Assembly: GCA_003612485.1 (NCBI GenBank)
Contig: RAZA01000001.1
Location: 423,239 to 487,238, forward strand
From: a bacterium D16-50
GTDB taxonomy: Bacteria; Bacillota; Clostridia; Lachnospirales; Lachnospiraceae
Direction: 5' to 3'
Length of the DNA: 64,000 bases
The notes beneath the pieces were generated by a model, which was given only the letters and a program-made list of their open reading frames with translations, was not told the origin of the DNA and searched no databases. This document shows positions 30,101 to 36,098 of this stretch, piece after piece. The first letter of the stretch is position 1, and the number at the start of each line of letters is the position of its first letter. A program made the translations under genes and the position numbers.

Positions 30101-30354
30101 TCAAAACTGCTGTCAATCTCTACTGTATGGTCTTCTGCAGCCACGATTTCATCCTTATCAAGCCTTGCTTTCACCTTTTCTAAAGCCGGATACTCCGCTT
30201 CACAAGCCGCAGGCTCCGGCTCTGCCGCATAAGCGCCGATTGGCTGTAAAAAAGCTGACAAGACTGTGACCGCCGACAGCAGGCCGGATACAATCCTCTT
30301 TACGTTTCCTTTCAATCTAATCTGTCCCTCGCTTTCTTTGTTGTGCAGCTTCAT
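24154..30354 (-). CDS. Giant sortase-anchored Cna_B/SpaA-repeat surface protein
   Basis: A 2066-residue cell-wall protein. A signal peptide (about 1-44, ending AYA) and an acidic stretch are followed by a thioester-type head domain. The head keeps the Cys motif (IAYCLESAKG, near 280), but the partner motif TQxA reads THIA, so the thioester Gln seems lost. About fourteen SpaA/Cna_B domains follow, each ending in an E-box such as YTLHEESAPDGY or YRIEETKAPEGF; isopeptide bonds are expected. The C-terminus has TPKTG (about 2029-2033), a membrane segment and KKKKED. The sortase at 13726-14523 is the likely anchor enzyme. It may act as an adhesin or mating-pair factor (inference). Confidence 0.9.
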   Translation of the reverse strand: MKLHNKESEGQIRLKGNVKRIVSGLLSAVTVLSAFLQPIGAYAAEPEPAACEAEYPALEKVKARLDKDEIVAAEDHTVEIDSSFDVEHDFSGMEFSTAKVKITFHEAKDKDGEKFDIGKAGTYKAVYFVDPMSKHPSYHISRNIIVKEKASVSSSGKQPAECEGSGNSHSDDSEGDAEDGEGDLPGQTADTEEIPKESMTEAEMEAVIEGMEEAEETRQDAEMIAEEEGLLLFAESIQPAKAARASGSATMVKGRKIYYPGNLGNYSTCYFTVNGKIAYCLESAKGSPDTGSYAAQIIEGNPNLQKALYYGYGGTGDVTGSYMPSFGEDLKYVFTHIAASYFYCGMDGFAGCTMDDLRECGVLGWIDYLSGLPAPPDPQISLSKTALKATYDGSKQVTGTTKLNGDSRNSITIKLPENVTFHNTNGTKQTGGNVKVSGGTSFYFTAPVTVNGDWNTGAMKGSIRVIWKALVVPTGSSTQDIGSYYEEESGNSVSLSVDWLERARVKVVKVDSIANAKLSGAVFGIYRDKDCTDLITKMPATDKNGASEAEIVMTQNTVYLKEITAPTGYRYNATAYRVALEANKTTSTTVPDVEQLGNLTIYKEGEVLIGADSNENGVTFRYESRRQKGAVFNVYAAKDITTPYGAVVYKAGELVAENLVTGDNGSVTLKNLHLGTYRVEEVQAPKNFYNKGETKDVAITYAGQMAEAAFSDTTFLNDRQKADVRVVKKDKDTGNGLAGGIFGLYASENITNADGNAAVSKSTLLDKVTTDSNGNAVFSADLPIGFGYEVKEIQAPEGYLRNMEDVYSFRFSYTNDRKAKVTFSHTFANERVNATVRLQKKDKETNKNIPQGDAALEHAVYGLYARKDILHPDKKTGTLYKAGEQVGTLTTDKEGKAEITDLYLGEYFVKEITPPTGYLADEAEHDLICNYEGDLVATVERDCTSPEQVKKQPFQIIKAADNGKTDADLLSGAGFTAWLVSSLETKGNGGYDFDSAEPVIIGENGETEIFTDERGYACSIPLPFGTYIVKETTTPHNYTPVRDFLVHITEHKPNTPQVWRVLLDDEFEAKLKIVKQDDETKKAVLAENTEFKVYDLDNEKYVEQVTTYPTVVTHKSYFTDSEGYLILPQNLKIGHYRIEEVNAPFGYTLNENYYEVSVDSDTLYQMDDVSGDVIIDVVYENHPVKGKLHIVKKGEVLNRYDDKDFRYEVENLEGAEFKVYAAEDIYTADFQKDESGNRILEYASGALVETLVTDKDGKVSIENLPLGTYRIEETKAPEGFVLNGEAQTITFAYAGQDTPVIEQTATFENDRQKVEIAVVKKNAENDTVVSGAAFGLYAKADILAHGEVIVKADTLLGKAMTGEDGRAAFELDLPFGEYYIREEKAPAGYVSSDETIEVSAAYQGQDVKVAEYVSEFENEPTAVSIKKTDLATGTELSGATLTVLDKDGNTIDTWKSVKGEEHIIKRLTVGETYTLREELAPYGYLKAEEITFTVEDTAEIQKVEMKDDVPTGALLINKEGEFLEDVSLLDNIGGWITHLFEYVTGSLKDVTFEVYALEDIKAADGESDDYYKKDELVDTITTDNTGIAELTGLPLGKYYVKEKETAEGYVLDGEIREIDLTYRDQDTAVVTFSTDWQNNRQKAEIQVLKMEKDSDRAVEGTVFALCAKEDITNKDGDVIMEADTVIEEKATDKDGKLSFTADLPIGFPYYVKETAPAPGFTSEGEVQEFEFTYEDAEKESISYEFAFENVPTVFEFTKISLTNGKEVEGAKLQVTDEDGNLVDEWISGKEPHIIKELTVGGKYTMTETRPADGYVTAESITFTVENTGEVQKVGMKDDVTKVEISKTDVAGKELPGAKLSILDKEGKTVESWTSEDKPHYIEMLPIGEYTLHEESAPDGYLVAEDVKFEVKDTGEIQKASMEDDVTKVEISKTDMAGKELPGAKLSILDKNGKVVEKWTSEDKPHYIEMLPIGEYTLHEESAPDGYLVAEDVKFEVSDTKEIQKVVMKDEAKPDEPKETPKPETPSAGTPKTGDDRPLWLWLALAGIAVCGIGSSIFIFCKKKKED
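24341..24856. repeat. Two nearly identical 258-bp Cna_B repeats
   Basis: The last two Cna_B domains are encoded by adjacent units of about 258 bp (near 24341-24598 and 24599-24856). They differ at a small number of positions only. Other domains in the protein are much more diverged, so this is a recent tandem duplication. Confidence 0.75.
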
Positions 30355-30362
30355 AACTGCTG

Positions 30363-30515
30363 TTATTCTTCCTTTCCGTTTACCTGGTTTTCTACTTTCC
30401 CATGTATATCTGCCTCCCTTCTCTCATTTTGCACTGCCAGCCGATAACAGCACATCAATACAGGAAAGCCTAAAATCCCGGCACATAAAAGCGCCGGGAA
30501 AAGACTTCCCTGCAT
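30363..30515 (-). CDS. Small membrane protein upstream of the surface protein
   Basis: From ATG 30515 the frame gives 50 residues with one membrane segment (LFPALLCAGILGFPVLMCCY) and a charged tail ending VNGKEE. Its last codons supply the GGAAG ahead of the surface-protein start, which suggests co-transcription. The ribosome site for its own ATG is weak and the frame stays open up to 30674, so the start is uncertain. Family not recognised. Confidence 0.4.
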   Translation of the reverse strand: MQGSLFPALLCAGILGFPVLMCCYRLAVQNERREADIHGKVENQVNGKEE

Positions 30516-30923
30516 GGCATCTGCTGTTATCCAGCCCGGTTTCCCGGACTGTCTAAAATTTATTGAGCGTTTTCCTGTGTTCCTCCCAGACCCGTTCCCT
30601 GTCCCGGCTTCTCTATTCCGGGGCGTTTCCTCCGGCAAGGCACGCAGGAATGCACACTCAGTACCGGGTATCAATCTGGGCAGGATATAAAATTTTCAAG
30701 GTACAGCGAAAGGGAAAATTTTTGAATTGTAATGATTGGATATTTTTCAGAAATGTTACCCCTTCACTAATCGCAGACTGGAAAGGGTAAAATACAAGTA
30801 AATTTGAAAGTTTTTTTATTTTTTACATATGGCTAAAATATCAAATGCAAAAAACATTTGGGTATGCTAGAATATAATTATTGGATAAATTGAAATATAT
30901 TAAAGCGAGAAGAAAGGTATTTT
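30516..30923. promoter_or_regulatory. Divergent intergenic region with GC shift and inverted repeat
   Basis: The 408 bp separate the minus-strand surface-protein unit from the plus-strand cargo cassette. Base composition drops sharply to AT-rich near 30690. An inverted repeat TTACCCCTTC/GAAAGGGTAA (30756-30790, one mismatch) could be an operator. An extended -10 TGCTAGAAT (30865-30873) next to TATAAT (30873-30878) is a plausible promoter for the cassette; no good -35 is seen. Confidence 0.4.
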
Positions 30924-31451
30924 ATGGGAAAAGATTTAGGTATTCTTCGGGAAACCGTAATAGAATTTTCGGAAAGTGATTATTGGGAAGAAGCCATTGC
31001 TGAGTGGGATATATTAGATTGTAGTATAGATGATAGAATGAAGGAGATATGTATTTGTGGACATGAAGGACTTAGATACTGCTTTTCGATTCAAAATAGA
31101 TATAATAACAATATTTTATATCCTATTGGCTCTTCGTGCATTTTACAATTTGGTCGTAATGATTTGAAACAGACGGTTGGGATATATACACAACTATTTC
31201 ATATTCGGACAAAATATTATAATAGTGAAAAGATAACTATTAAGGATTTTTCAAGAAAACTATTGCAGTTCTTTTGGGATGAAGATATTTTTGAAGCCAA
31301 TCGGTATAATCATTTTAATCCAGAGAATGATTATAGTTTTCTATTACAGATGTTTAATCAAAGATCAGAACCAACAAATCGACAACAATTAAAAATCAAT
31401 GCTATCATTGTGAATAGCATTATTCCATACATTCAGCAAATGGAAAGTTAA
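30924..31451 (+). CDS. Unknown cargo protein with CxCG motif (cassette gene 1)
   Basis: A 175-residue protein from ATG 30924 (AGAAAGG six bases upstream). Residues 45-75 hold CICGHEGLRYCFSIQNR...PIGSSCILQF. This Cys-x-Cys-Gly ... Ile-Gly-x-x-Cys pattern looks like a small metal-binding fold, and I have seen similar motifs in uncharacterised bacterial proteins. The rest is helical with many aromatic and Asn residues. The codon use is AT-rich, unlike the flanking ICE, so the cassette came from elsewhere. It is followed after 160 bp by the RES-like gene on the same strand. Function unknown; a defence or toxin-linked role is a guess. Confidence 0.8.
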   Translation: MGKDLGILRETVIEFSESDYWEEAIAEWDILDCSIDDRMKEICICGHEGLRYCFSIQNRYNNNILYPIGSSCILQFGRNDLKQTVGIYTQLFHIRTKYYNSEKITIKDFSRKLLQFFWDEDIFEANRYNHFNPENDYSFLLQMFNQRSEPTNRQQLKINAIIVNSIIPYIQQMES

Positions 31452-31612
31452 ATCATCATTTGTGGATTAAATAGTATGATTAATCCTGTCGTTGGTAAAA
31501 AGTAACTACAGCCTAAATATAAAAAGAATTCGTTATGAAAAGCAACTAAATTATGAGAACAGGTCAGAAAAAGAGTTTTTGTTTGAAGCAAGTGAAAGGG
31601 TGTGAACCGTTT

Positions 31613-33034
31613 ATGAGTAATGAATCAAGTATCAATGTGCATGATATTATCAGAAGGTACAGTCTTCCGATTTCTCGCAAAAATCAGTCCATAAAAGAGT
31701 GCTTAAAGAGTTGCTACAGAGACTTTTATCTGGACTTAAAAGAAGTAGTTGCTAGAGATTACCCCGACGATTTTCCTTCAGACTTTTATAATGATTTGTT
31801 AAACAAATATCTATCAAAAATCAATGATGAATGTTCAATGATTTTGAATATCTTGAAATTAGATAATCAAGACCATCAGTTAAAAAAGTTCGATGAACTC
31901 ATGCGACTGCTGGTTGAAAATAATTCATTCAGGGCAGATAAATTTGAAAAAGGAAGCTTGATGGCTCGAATCCGACCGGGGATGGGTCCTTATGACCGGA
32001 AGAATATATTTCATATACCATTCACGTATCGGGAACGTTCCTCATCACAGAGATTTAGTATCCCAAACAATCCCTGTTTATATTTATCAGCCTATCAAGG
32101 TTTTAAGCCACACAACTATGAGATGGTTAAGGCTGCATGGATTGAATGTGGCATGCCCAGTGTATTCACTTATTGTATATATGAACTTCAAAATGATATA
32201 TATGTACTGCATTTTGGCAAAAGCGGTTGTGACTATCTTTCTGAGTATGACTACGCAAAAGATGAAGATAAAAAAAGAGAGCGTTTAGAAGCTATTATTC
32301 AATATCTATTAAGTTTTCCAATGCGCGCTGCTTGTCACATTAGCGTTGAAAACAAATCGGAGCAGGATAGGATAAATTGCTATGAAGAATATCTTTTTCC
32401 GCAGTTATTGATGCAATGGTTACAGAAGAATAGTAAGTTCGACGGAATTGGTTACCAAGGAGCTTCTTCAAATCTCGCACAAAGAGAACTCTATATAGGC
32501 AATTTAGCTCTTCCAGCAAGAAATATTAGTGCTGAAAATGAATACGATCCATACCTTAAAAAGTGTTTTAAGTTATCCAAACCCCAAGTAAAAGATTTAT
32601 CAAAGGACTTAAACTCAGATGAGATGATTAAAAAAATTAAGGCTGTTGAAATATATTCAGAGAAGTTGGAGCAAGCCTTAAATATACAAGATGTACCTCC
32701 AAATCATCCATATATTGAGCTTTTTTCCTATTGTCGCTCTTTGCATCAGATATACTCCAAAATGGTAGATGGAAATATTTGTACAGTTTATGAGGAATTT
32801 GTTTCAATTTATGAGACCGTGCAAACTATTGACACTGAAATTGAAAATTGTAAAACAGCAGAAGAATGGATTTGTCAGAATGACAGTCGTAAACTTTTGA
32901 CAGAAGTGGACTTCGAGAACATTCTGCTTCCCTTTCATAATATAGTAATACCAGCATATAAAGAACTCAACAGAATCTTCTATTTGCAAGATTGTGGCTC
33001 TTTCTTAAAGGAAATGAATTTCCAAAAAATTTAG
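31613..33034 (+). CDS. Unknown protein with RES-like domain (cassette gene 2)
   Basis: A 473-residue protein from ATG 31613 (AAGGGTG about ten bases upstream); a start at 31553 has no site. About 120 helical residues precede a segment with the layout of RES domains: Arg in ARIRPG, FHIPF, RFSIPNNPCLYLS, and a Glu in AWIECG. RES proteins are NAD-degrading toxins using Arg, Glu and Ser (family knowledge), but assignment here rests on motif order only. A helical C-terminal half of ~230 residues is unmatched. AT-rich like its partner. The gene pair ends at a strong terminator. It may be an antiphage or toxin cassette carried by ICE1 (inference). Confidence 0.75.
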   Translation: MSNESSINVHDIIRRYSLPISRKNQSIKECLKSCYRDFYLDLKEVVARDYPDDFPSDFYNDLLNKYLSKINDECSMILNILKLDNQDHQLKKFDELMRLLVENNSFRADKFEKGSLMARIRPGMGPYDRKNIFHIPFTYRERSSSQRFSIPNNPCLYLSAYQGFKPHNYEMVKAAWIECGMPSVFTYCIYELQNDIYVLHFGKSGCDYLSEYDYAKDEDKKRERLEAIIQYLLSFPMRAACHISVENKSEQDRINCYEEYLFPQLLMQWLQKNSKFDGIGYQGASSNLAQRELYIGNLALPARNISAENEYDPYLKKCFKLSKPQVKDLSKDLNSDEMIKKIKAVEIYSEKLEQALNIQDVPPNHPYIELFSYCRSLHQIYSKMVDGNICTVYEEFVSIYETVQTIDTEIENCKTAEEWICQNDSRKLLTEVDFENILLPFHNIVIPAYKELNRIFYLQDCGSFLKEMNFQKI

Positions 33035-33135
33035 ACTTTTGCAATGAGATTATCCTGTAAAATCCCAGCTCGCCCAAAATTTAGAATCAAAAAGGGTTAA
33101 ACGAAGATATGCGCTTGCAGAATCACTTGCATAAC

Positions 33136-33177
33136 AAAAGGCTATGGTACACATTTTTCTATCCCATAGCCTTTTAT
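33136..33177. terminator. Bidirectional terminator
   Basis: Perfect 12-bp stem AAAAGGCTATGG (33136-33147) and CCATAGCCTTTT (33164-33175), A/T-tracts on both sides. It serves the plus-strand cassette and possibly the minus-strand HTH remnant. Confidence 0.85.
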
Positions 33178-33368
33178 TCACCGTATTTTCTCCTGTTATC
33201 TGTAATACCCAATATATAATCCACACTGACATCATACCACTCTGCCAGCTTCAACAATGCCCATAGCGGTATTTCCCGCACTCCATTCTCATATCTTCTG
33301 TACACACCCTCATGGCATCCCAATAATTCAGATACAGCATATTCTTGACAATGATTTTTACAGTACAC
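33174..33368 (-). pseudogene. XRE-type HTH regulator, N-terminally truncated
   Basis: The frame gives 64 residues ending in a typical second half of an HTH regulator: LLGCHEGVYRRYENG, then PLWALLKLAEWYDVSVDYILG. The usual first helices (LRxxxxLSQxxLA) are missing and replaced by MYCKNHCQEYAVSE from a GTG codon without a ribosome site. The break lies near 33370, where an unrelated plus-strand fragment begins. A decayed regulator is most likely; a shortened working protein is less so. Confidence 0.6.
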
Positions 33369-33369
33369 G

Positions 33370-33556
33370 CTTTTCGTTTGATATAAACGGATATCCTAAT
33401 AATGTGTCAGTAGATGTATTCACTTCTGAAAAAAGTGTACGAAAAGGTAAGAAAGCCTATTCTTTTGAATATGCTACGGAATTTAATACAGAAAACCCTG
33501 ATATACAAAATAATATCAAAGACTATCCAGAAGCATTTGAAATAAAATACGAATAA
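33370..33556 (+). pseudogene. 3' remnant of an unknown gene
   Basis: An open frame reads FSFDINGYPNNVSVDVFTSEKSVRKGKK... to a stop at 33556 with AT-rich codon use. No start codon or ribosome site fits, because the frame runs back into the antisense of the HTH remnant. It looks like a gene tail left after a deletion. Family unknown. Confidence 0.4.
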
Positions 33557-33580
33557 AAATGCTCTAATTCCAACAGACCT

Positions 33581-33609
33581 CTACTTTGCGACACGATGTC
33601 GCAAAGTAG
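33581..33609. repeat. TTTGCGACA palindrome, copy 5
   Basis: Perfect 13-bp arms CTACTTTGCGACA around CGA. It sits just after the stop of the sigma-like gene (minus strand). Confidence 0.85.
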
Positions 33610-33623
33610 AAAACATTTGCTGC

Positions 33624-34076
33624 TCAAAAATATCCCCCTTGAATCCCCTGCTCCTTCATTTTTCCGCATAACTCTTTTAATATCCGCTTTCGGCGGTTTT
33701 GTATCGTCTTCCGTCTACATCCCAAAATTTGTGCCGCATCTGTCACTGTAATTTCCAGGAAATACAACAGTTCAATCAATCTGGCATCTTCTGCAGACAA
33801 GTTTTTCAAGACTTCCCGCACTTTATCCCGGCATATATCCCGTAAAACCATTTCCTCCAAACCTTCTTCTACATCCAAAAATCCAGAATATTTTTCCTTA
33901 CCCTCTAATTCATTCAGGCTGCATATGCCATGTTTCCGGTTCCGCTCCTTCTGATATTTTTCCCTGCGCCGTGACTGGTACCACTCTAAATAAACCTCCC
34001 TGGTCACATCCACCAGTGTGCCGTCTGCCATCCGCAGCACATAGTGATCCCGTTCCTTTGGCTGCTTTCCTCTCAT
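33624..34076 (-). CDS. Sigma-70 region 4-like regulator
   Basis: A 150-residue protein from ATG 34076 (GGAGG seven bases upstream). A basic N-terminal part (RDHYVLRMADGTLVDVTREV) is followed by a C-terminal HTH (TVTDAAQILGCRRKTIQNRRKRIL) like sigma-70 region 4. No region 2 is visible, so it is probably a regulator rather than a full sigma factor. It overlaps the upstream gene's stop by four bases (ATGA-type coupling). Paired small sigma-like proteins are common in the control regions of Clostridia ICEs. Confidence 0.75.
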   Translation of the reverse strand: MRGKQPKERDHYVLRMADGTLVDVTREVYLEWYQSRRREKYQKERNRKHGICSLNELEGKEKYSGFLDVEEGLEEMVLRDICRDKVREVLKNLSAEDARLIELLYFLEITVTDAAQILGCRRKTIQNRRKRILKELCGKMKEQGIQGGYF

Positions 34077-34729
34077 AACCTGCCCTCCCCGTAACATATC
34101 CTGTTGCCGGAAGGACTCAGGAAAGCTGAATAATTGTTACGGATCATGCGGATTGCATGGGAAATCGTTGCTGATACCGCTTGCTGGCTGATTCCTAATT
34201 CATTTGAAATCTGCTCCTGTGTTTCTTCTTGCAAGTAATATTTCTGGATAATATATTTCTGCCTTTCTGACAGATCCTGCAAGATCTCTGCCACCGTCTC
34301 CTGCTTTTCCAGTTGCTCCAATACGGATTCCGTCAGATTCTCCATTGCAAACCAATCTTCCGATATAGCGCTGTAAGAAATATTCCAATTCCGCTCTTTT
34401 TCTTCATGGTTCCTGTTTAGCCGGTCTTCTCCCTCCAGTACAAGCCGCAGATACCATACCTTATTTCCAAAAAACTGTTCTGACAAGCAAACGGCCTTCC
34501 TGTCTGCCATGTAAAAATAGTCCCTGCATGAGTGAAGCGGAAATACCGTGGAATGCTTTCCTACCTGATAAACCACATAACCATTTTGGTATACAGATAT
34601 TTTTGAATCCAATCCAAGCCTTTCCTGCACAATTGCCATCTTGGACTCCCGAAGTTGCTTTGCTGTTGGGATTTTCGCCTCACATCCGGGTATATCCGAG
34701 ATTTTTTTCAATTCCTGCAATGTCAGCAT
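34073..34729 (-). CDS. Sigma-70-like HTH regulator
   Basis: A 218-residue protein. The N-terminal ~140 residues are unassigned; the C-terminal part has LSERQKYIIQKYYLQEETQEQISNELG followed by ISQQAVSATISHAIR, a clear sigma region 4-type HTH. ATG 34729 follows AGGCGG by six bases. It forms a translationally coupled pair with the next gene. The leader carries a long hairpin (34804-34872) and dyads (35003-35047), so expression is probably controlled. Confidence 0.8.
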   Translation of the reverse strand: MLTLQELKKISDIPGCEAKIPTAKQLRESKMAIVQERLGLDSKISVYQNGYVVYQVGKHSTVFPLHSCRDYFYMADRKAVCLSEQFFGNKVWYLRLVLEGEDRLNRNHEEKERNWNISYSAISEDWFAMENLTESVLEQLEKQETVAEILQDLSERQKYIIQKYYLQEETQEQISNELGISQQAVSATISHAIRMIRNNYSAFLSPSGNRICYGEGRL

Positions 34730-34803
34730 ATATGACCGCCTTTCTGCCCGAAGGCTCCGGGCGGCCCAAAGCTGGCATAACAGGAACTGTTTCTGCAGTG
34801 AAA

Positions 34804-34872
34804 AGGCAGTAAAAATTGGCTCCCGGCCTACCCGTTTTTTTTAACGGGAGCCGAAAACTCCTTTTACTGCCC
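34804..34872 (-). promoter_or_regulatory. Long leader hairpin upstream of the sigma-like pair
   Basis: Inner arms GGCTCCCG (34818-34825) and CGGGAGCC (34845-34852), outer arms GGCAGTAAAA (34805-34814) and TTTTACTGCC (34862-34871). The structure would form in the leader RNA 75 bases before the start. On the minus strand the loop, not the base, holds the A/T-run, so it is more likely an attenuator or regulatory hairpin than a simple terminator. Confidence 0.55.
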
Positions 34873-35002
34873 TGCCAGTCCCTTACTTTTCCTTTTTCTC
34901 TGGCCTGTCTACCCTGCCTGCTATCCTCCTTTCACCAGTGTTAATTCCCGTAGCTGCTCTCCTTTGATAGTTCCAGTTTAACAGCCCCGGTTTTTATTTA
35001 CC

Positions 35003-35047
35003 CCACCATATATGTGGAGATTTCAAGAAACCACAACATATTTGTGG
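35003..35047 (-). promoter_or_regulatory. Twin dyads overlapping a candidate promoter
   Basis: CCACCATATATGTGG (35003-35017) and CCACAACATATTTGTGG (35031-35047) repeat the pattern CCACA-AT-rich-TGTGG 28-30 bp apart. On the minus strand TTGTGG, 17 bp, then ATATAT gives a weak promoter with one dyad on each hexamer. The XRE protein encoded next door is a candidate ligand. Confidence 0.45.
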
Positions 35048-35071
35048 AATTTAAAGAACTGAGGTAAATCA

Positions 35072-35425
35072 TCACCTGCATTGCCGCAGCCCATCAACCA
35101 GCGCCTCCATTGTCTGTAAAACCACTGTCTGCTCATTCTGCTTTAAATGCCGGATGCGGCAGAACATCTTCTGGCACTGCCCATCTTCCTTTGTCTGGCT
35201 GCCTACGCCAAGAAGCTCATTCGCATCCACGCCAAGTATCTGCACCATCTTGATAAAGATCTCAATGGACATTGCAGACTGTCCGCCCTCAATGCGGCTG
35301 ACTGTGTTGACGCTGATCCCTGCCTGTTCTGCAACCTTCTCCTGTGACAGGCTGATCTCCTGCCTCCTGTCACGGATACGGTTGCCTAATTTGATTAAGT
35401 CCTGCGACTCTGCACGGTTGCCCAA
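35072..35425 (-). CDS. XRE family HTH regulator
   Basis: A 117-residue protein with an N-terminal HTH (LGNRIRDRRQEISLSQEKVAEQAGISVNTVSRIEGG split over residues 12-50) and a C-terminal helical part ending in VDGLRQCR. TTG 35425 follows GGAGG by six bases. It probably represses ICE genes nearby, like other XRE regulators of ICEs. Palindrome copies 6 and 7 lie directly upstream. Confidence 0.85.
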   Translation of the reverse strand: MGNRAESQDLIKLGNRIRDRRQEISLSQEKVAEQAGISVNTVSRIEGGQSAMSIEIFIKMVQILGVDANELLGVGSQTKEDGQCQKMFCRIRHLKQNEQTVVLQTMEALVDGLRQCR

Positions 35426-35462
35426 TATGCACCTCCTTCCCGGTCTAAAATCCTTGCTCAGA

Positions 35463-35489
35463 ACTTTGCGACACCGTGTCGCAAAGTTT
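35463..35489. repeat. TTTGCGACA palindrome, copy 6
   Basis: Perfect 12-bp arms AACTTTGCGACA around CCG, 38 bp upstream of the XRE start codon. Confidence 0.85.
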
Positions 35490-35531
35490 ATAACCTGCCC
35501 TGCATCCGATATGCTGCAGGTTTCTCCTGGT

Positions 35532-35556
35532 ACTTTGCGACATCATGTCGTAAAGT
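35532..35556. repeat. TTTGCGACA palindrome, copy 7 (one mismatch)
   Basis: ACTTTGCGACA-TCA-TGTCGTAAAGT, 69 bp from copy 6. The spacing matches the 67-bp phase of copies 2-4. Confidence 0.8.
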
Positions 35557-35564
35557 CAGGCAAC

Positions 35565-35596
35565 AAAAAAACAGCCATATATCAAGCTGTTTTTAC
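35565..35596 (-). terminator. Terminator after DUF6050 gene
   Basis: Minus strand AAAAACAGC - loop - GGCTGTTTTTTTG. It ends the unit that contains the DUF6050 gene before the XRE gene. Confidence 0.65.
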
Positions 35597-35655
35597 GGAT
35601 TTTTATTCTTTTTACGCCTATACTGCCTGTTCCTGCTGGTTCCCCAATATTCGTA

Positions 35656-36012
35656 TCATATTTTGCAGGGCTTTCCTGCAAGTTTTCTTCCTGTCCAGCC
35701 AGCCACTGCTGCAACCGCCTTCACCAAATATGCCGCTGCTACTATCAATCTCCAGACAAGTACGATCCCTCCGATCACGCCGCCCACAAGCACATTGATA
35801 AACAGAATCCCCACTGTCCCGCCAATGTCATACCCTTTTGGAATGATCCAGAAAAACATCCGGCAGATACCAAATGGGACGCCCATAAAGAGCCACAGTT
35901 TCAGATAATCACATTCCCCATTTCCCATGCACAGCGGACGGAACAATGCCGCCAAAAACAATGCGGATACAACCGGGACTATAACACGCTTTACAAATTC
36001 ACTTACTTTCAT
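35656..36012 (-). CDS. DUF6050 family membrane protein
   Basis: A 118-residue protein from ATG 36012 (GGAGGAAGG close upstream); the frame extends to 36075 without a site. Membrane segments: VIVPVVSALFLAALF, WLFMGVPFGICRMFFWI, GILFINVLVGGVIGGIVLVW. The motif MGNGECDYLKLW and the IIPKGYDIGG loop match DUF6050 as I remember it. It follows repA in ICEs of this type; function unknown. Confidence 0.75.
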   Translation of the reverse strand: MKVSEFVKRVIVPVVSALFLAALFRPLCMGNGECDYLKLWLFMGVPFGICRMFFWIIPKGYDIGGTVGILFINVLVGGVIGGIVLVWRLIVAAAYLVKAVAAVAGWTGRKLAGKPCKI

Positions 36013-36098
36013 ACCTTCCTCCAATCTTGTACATGGTTCCAATATACCATGCCTGATACACCAAAACAATTTCATACAAGGAATATGCTGTATTTTTA

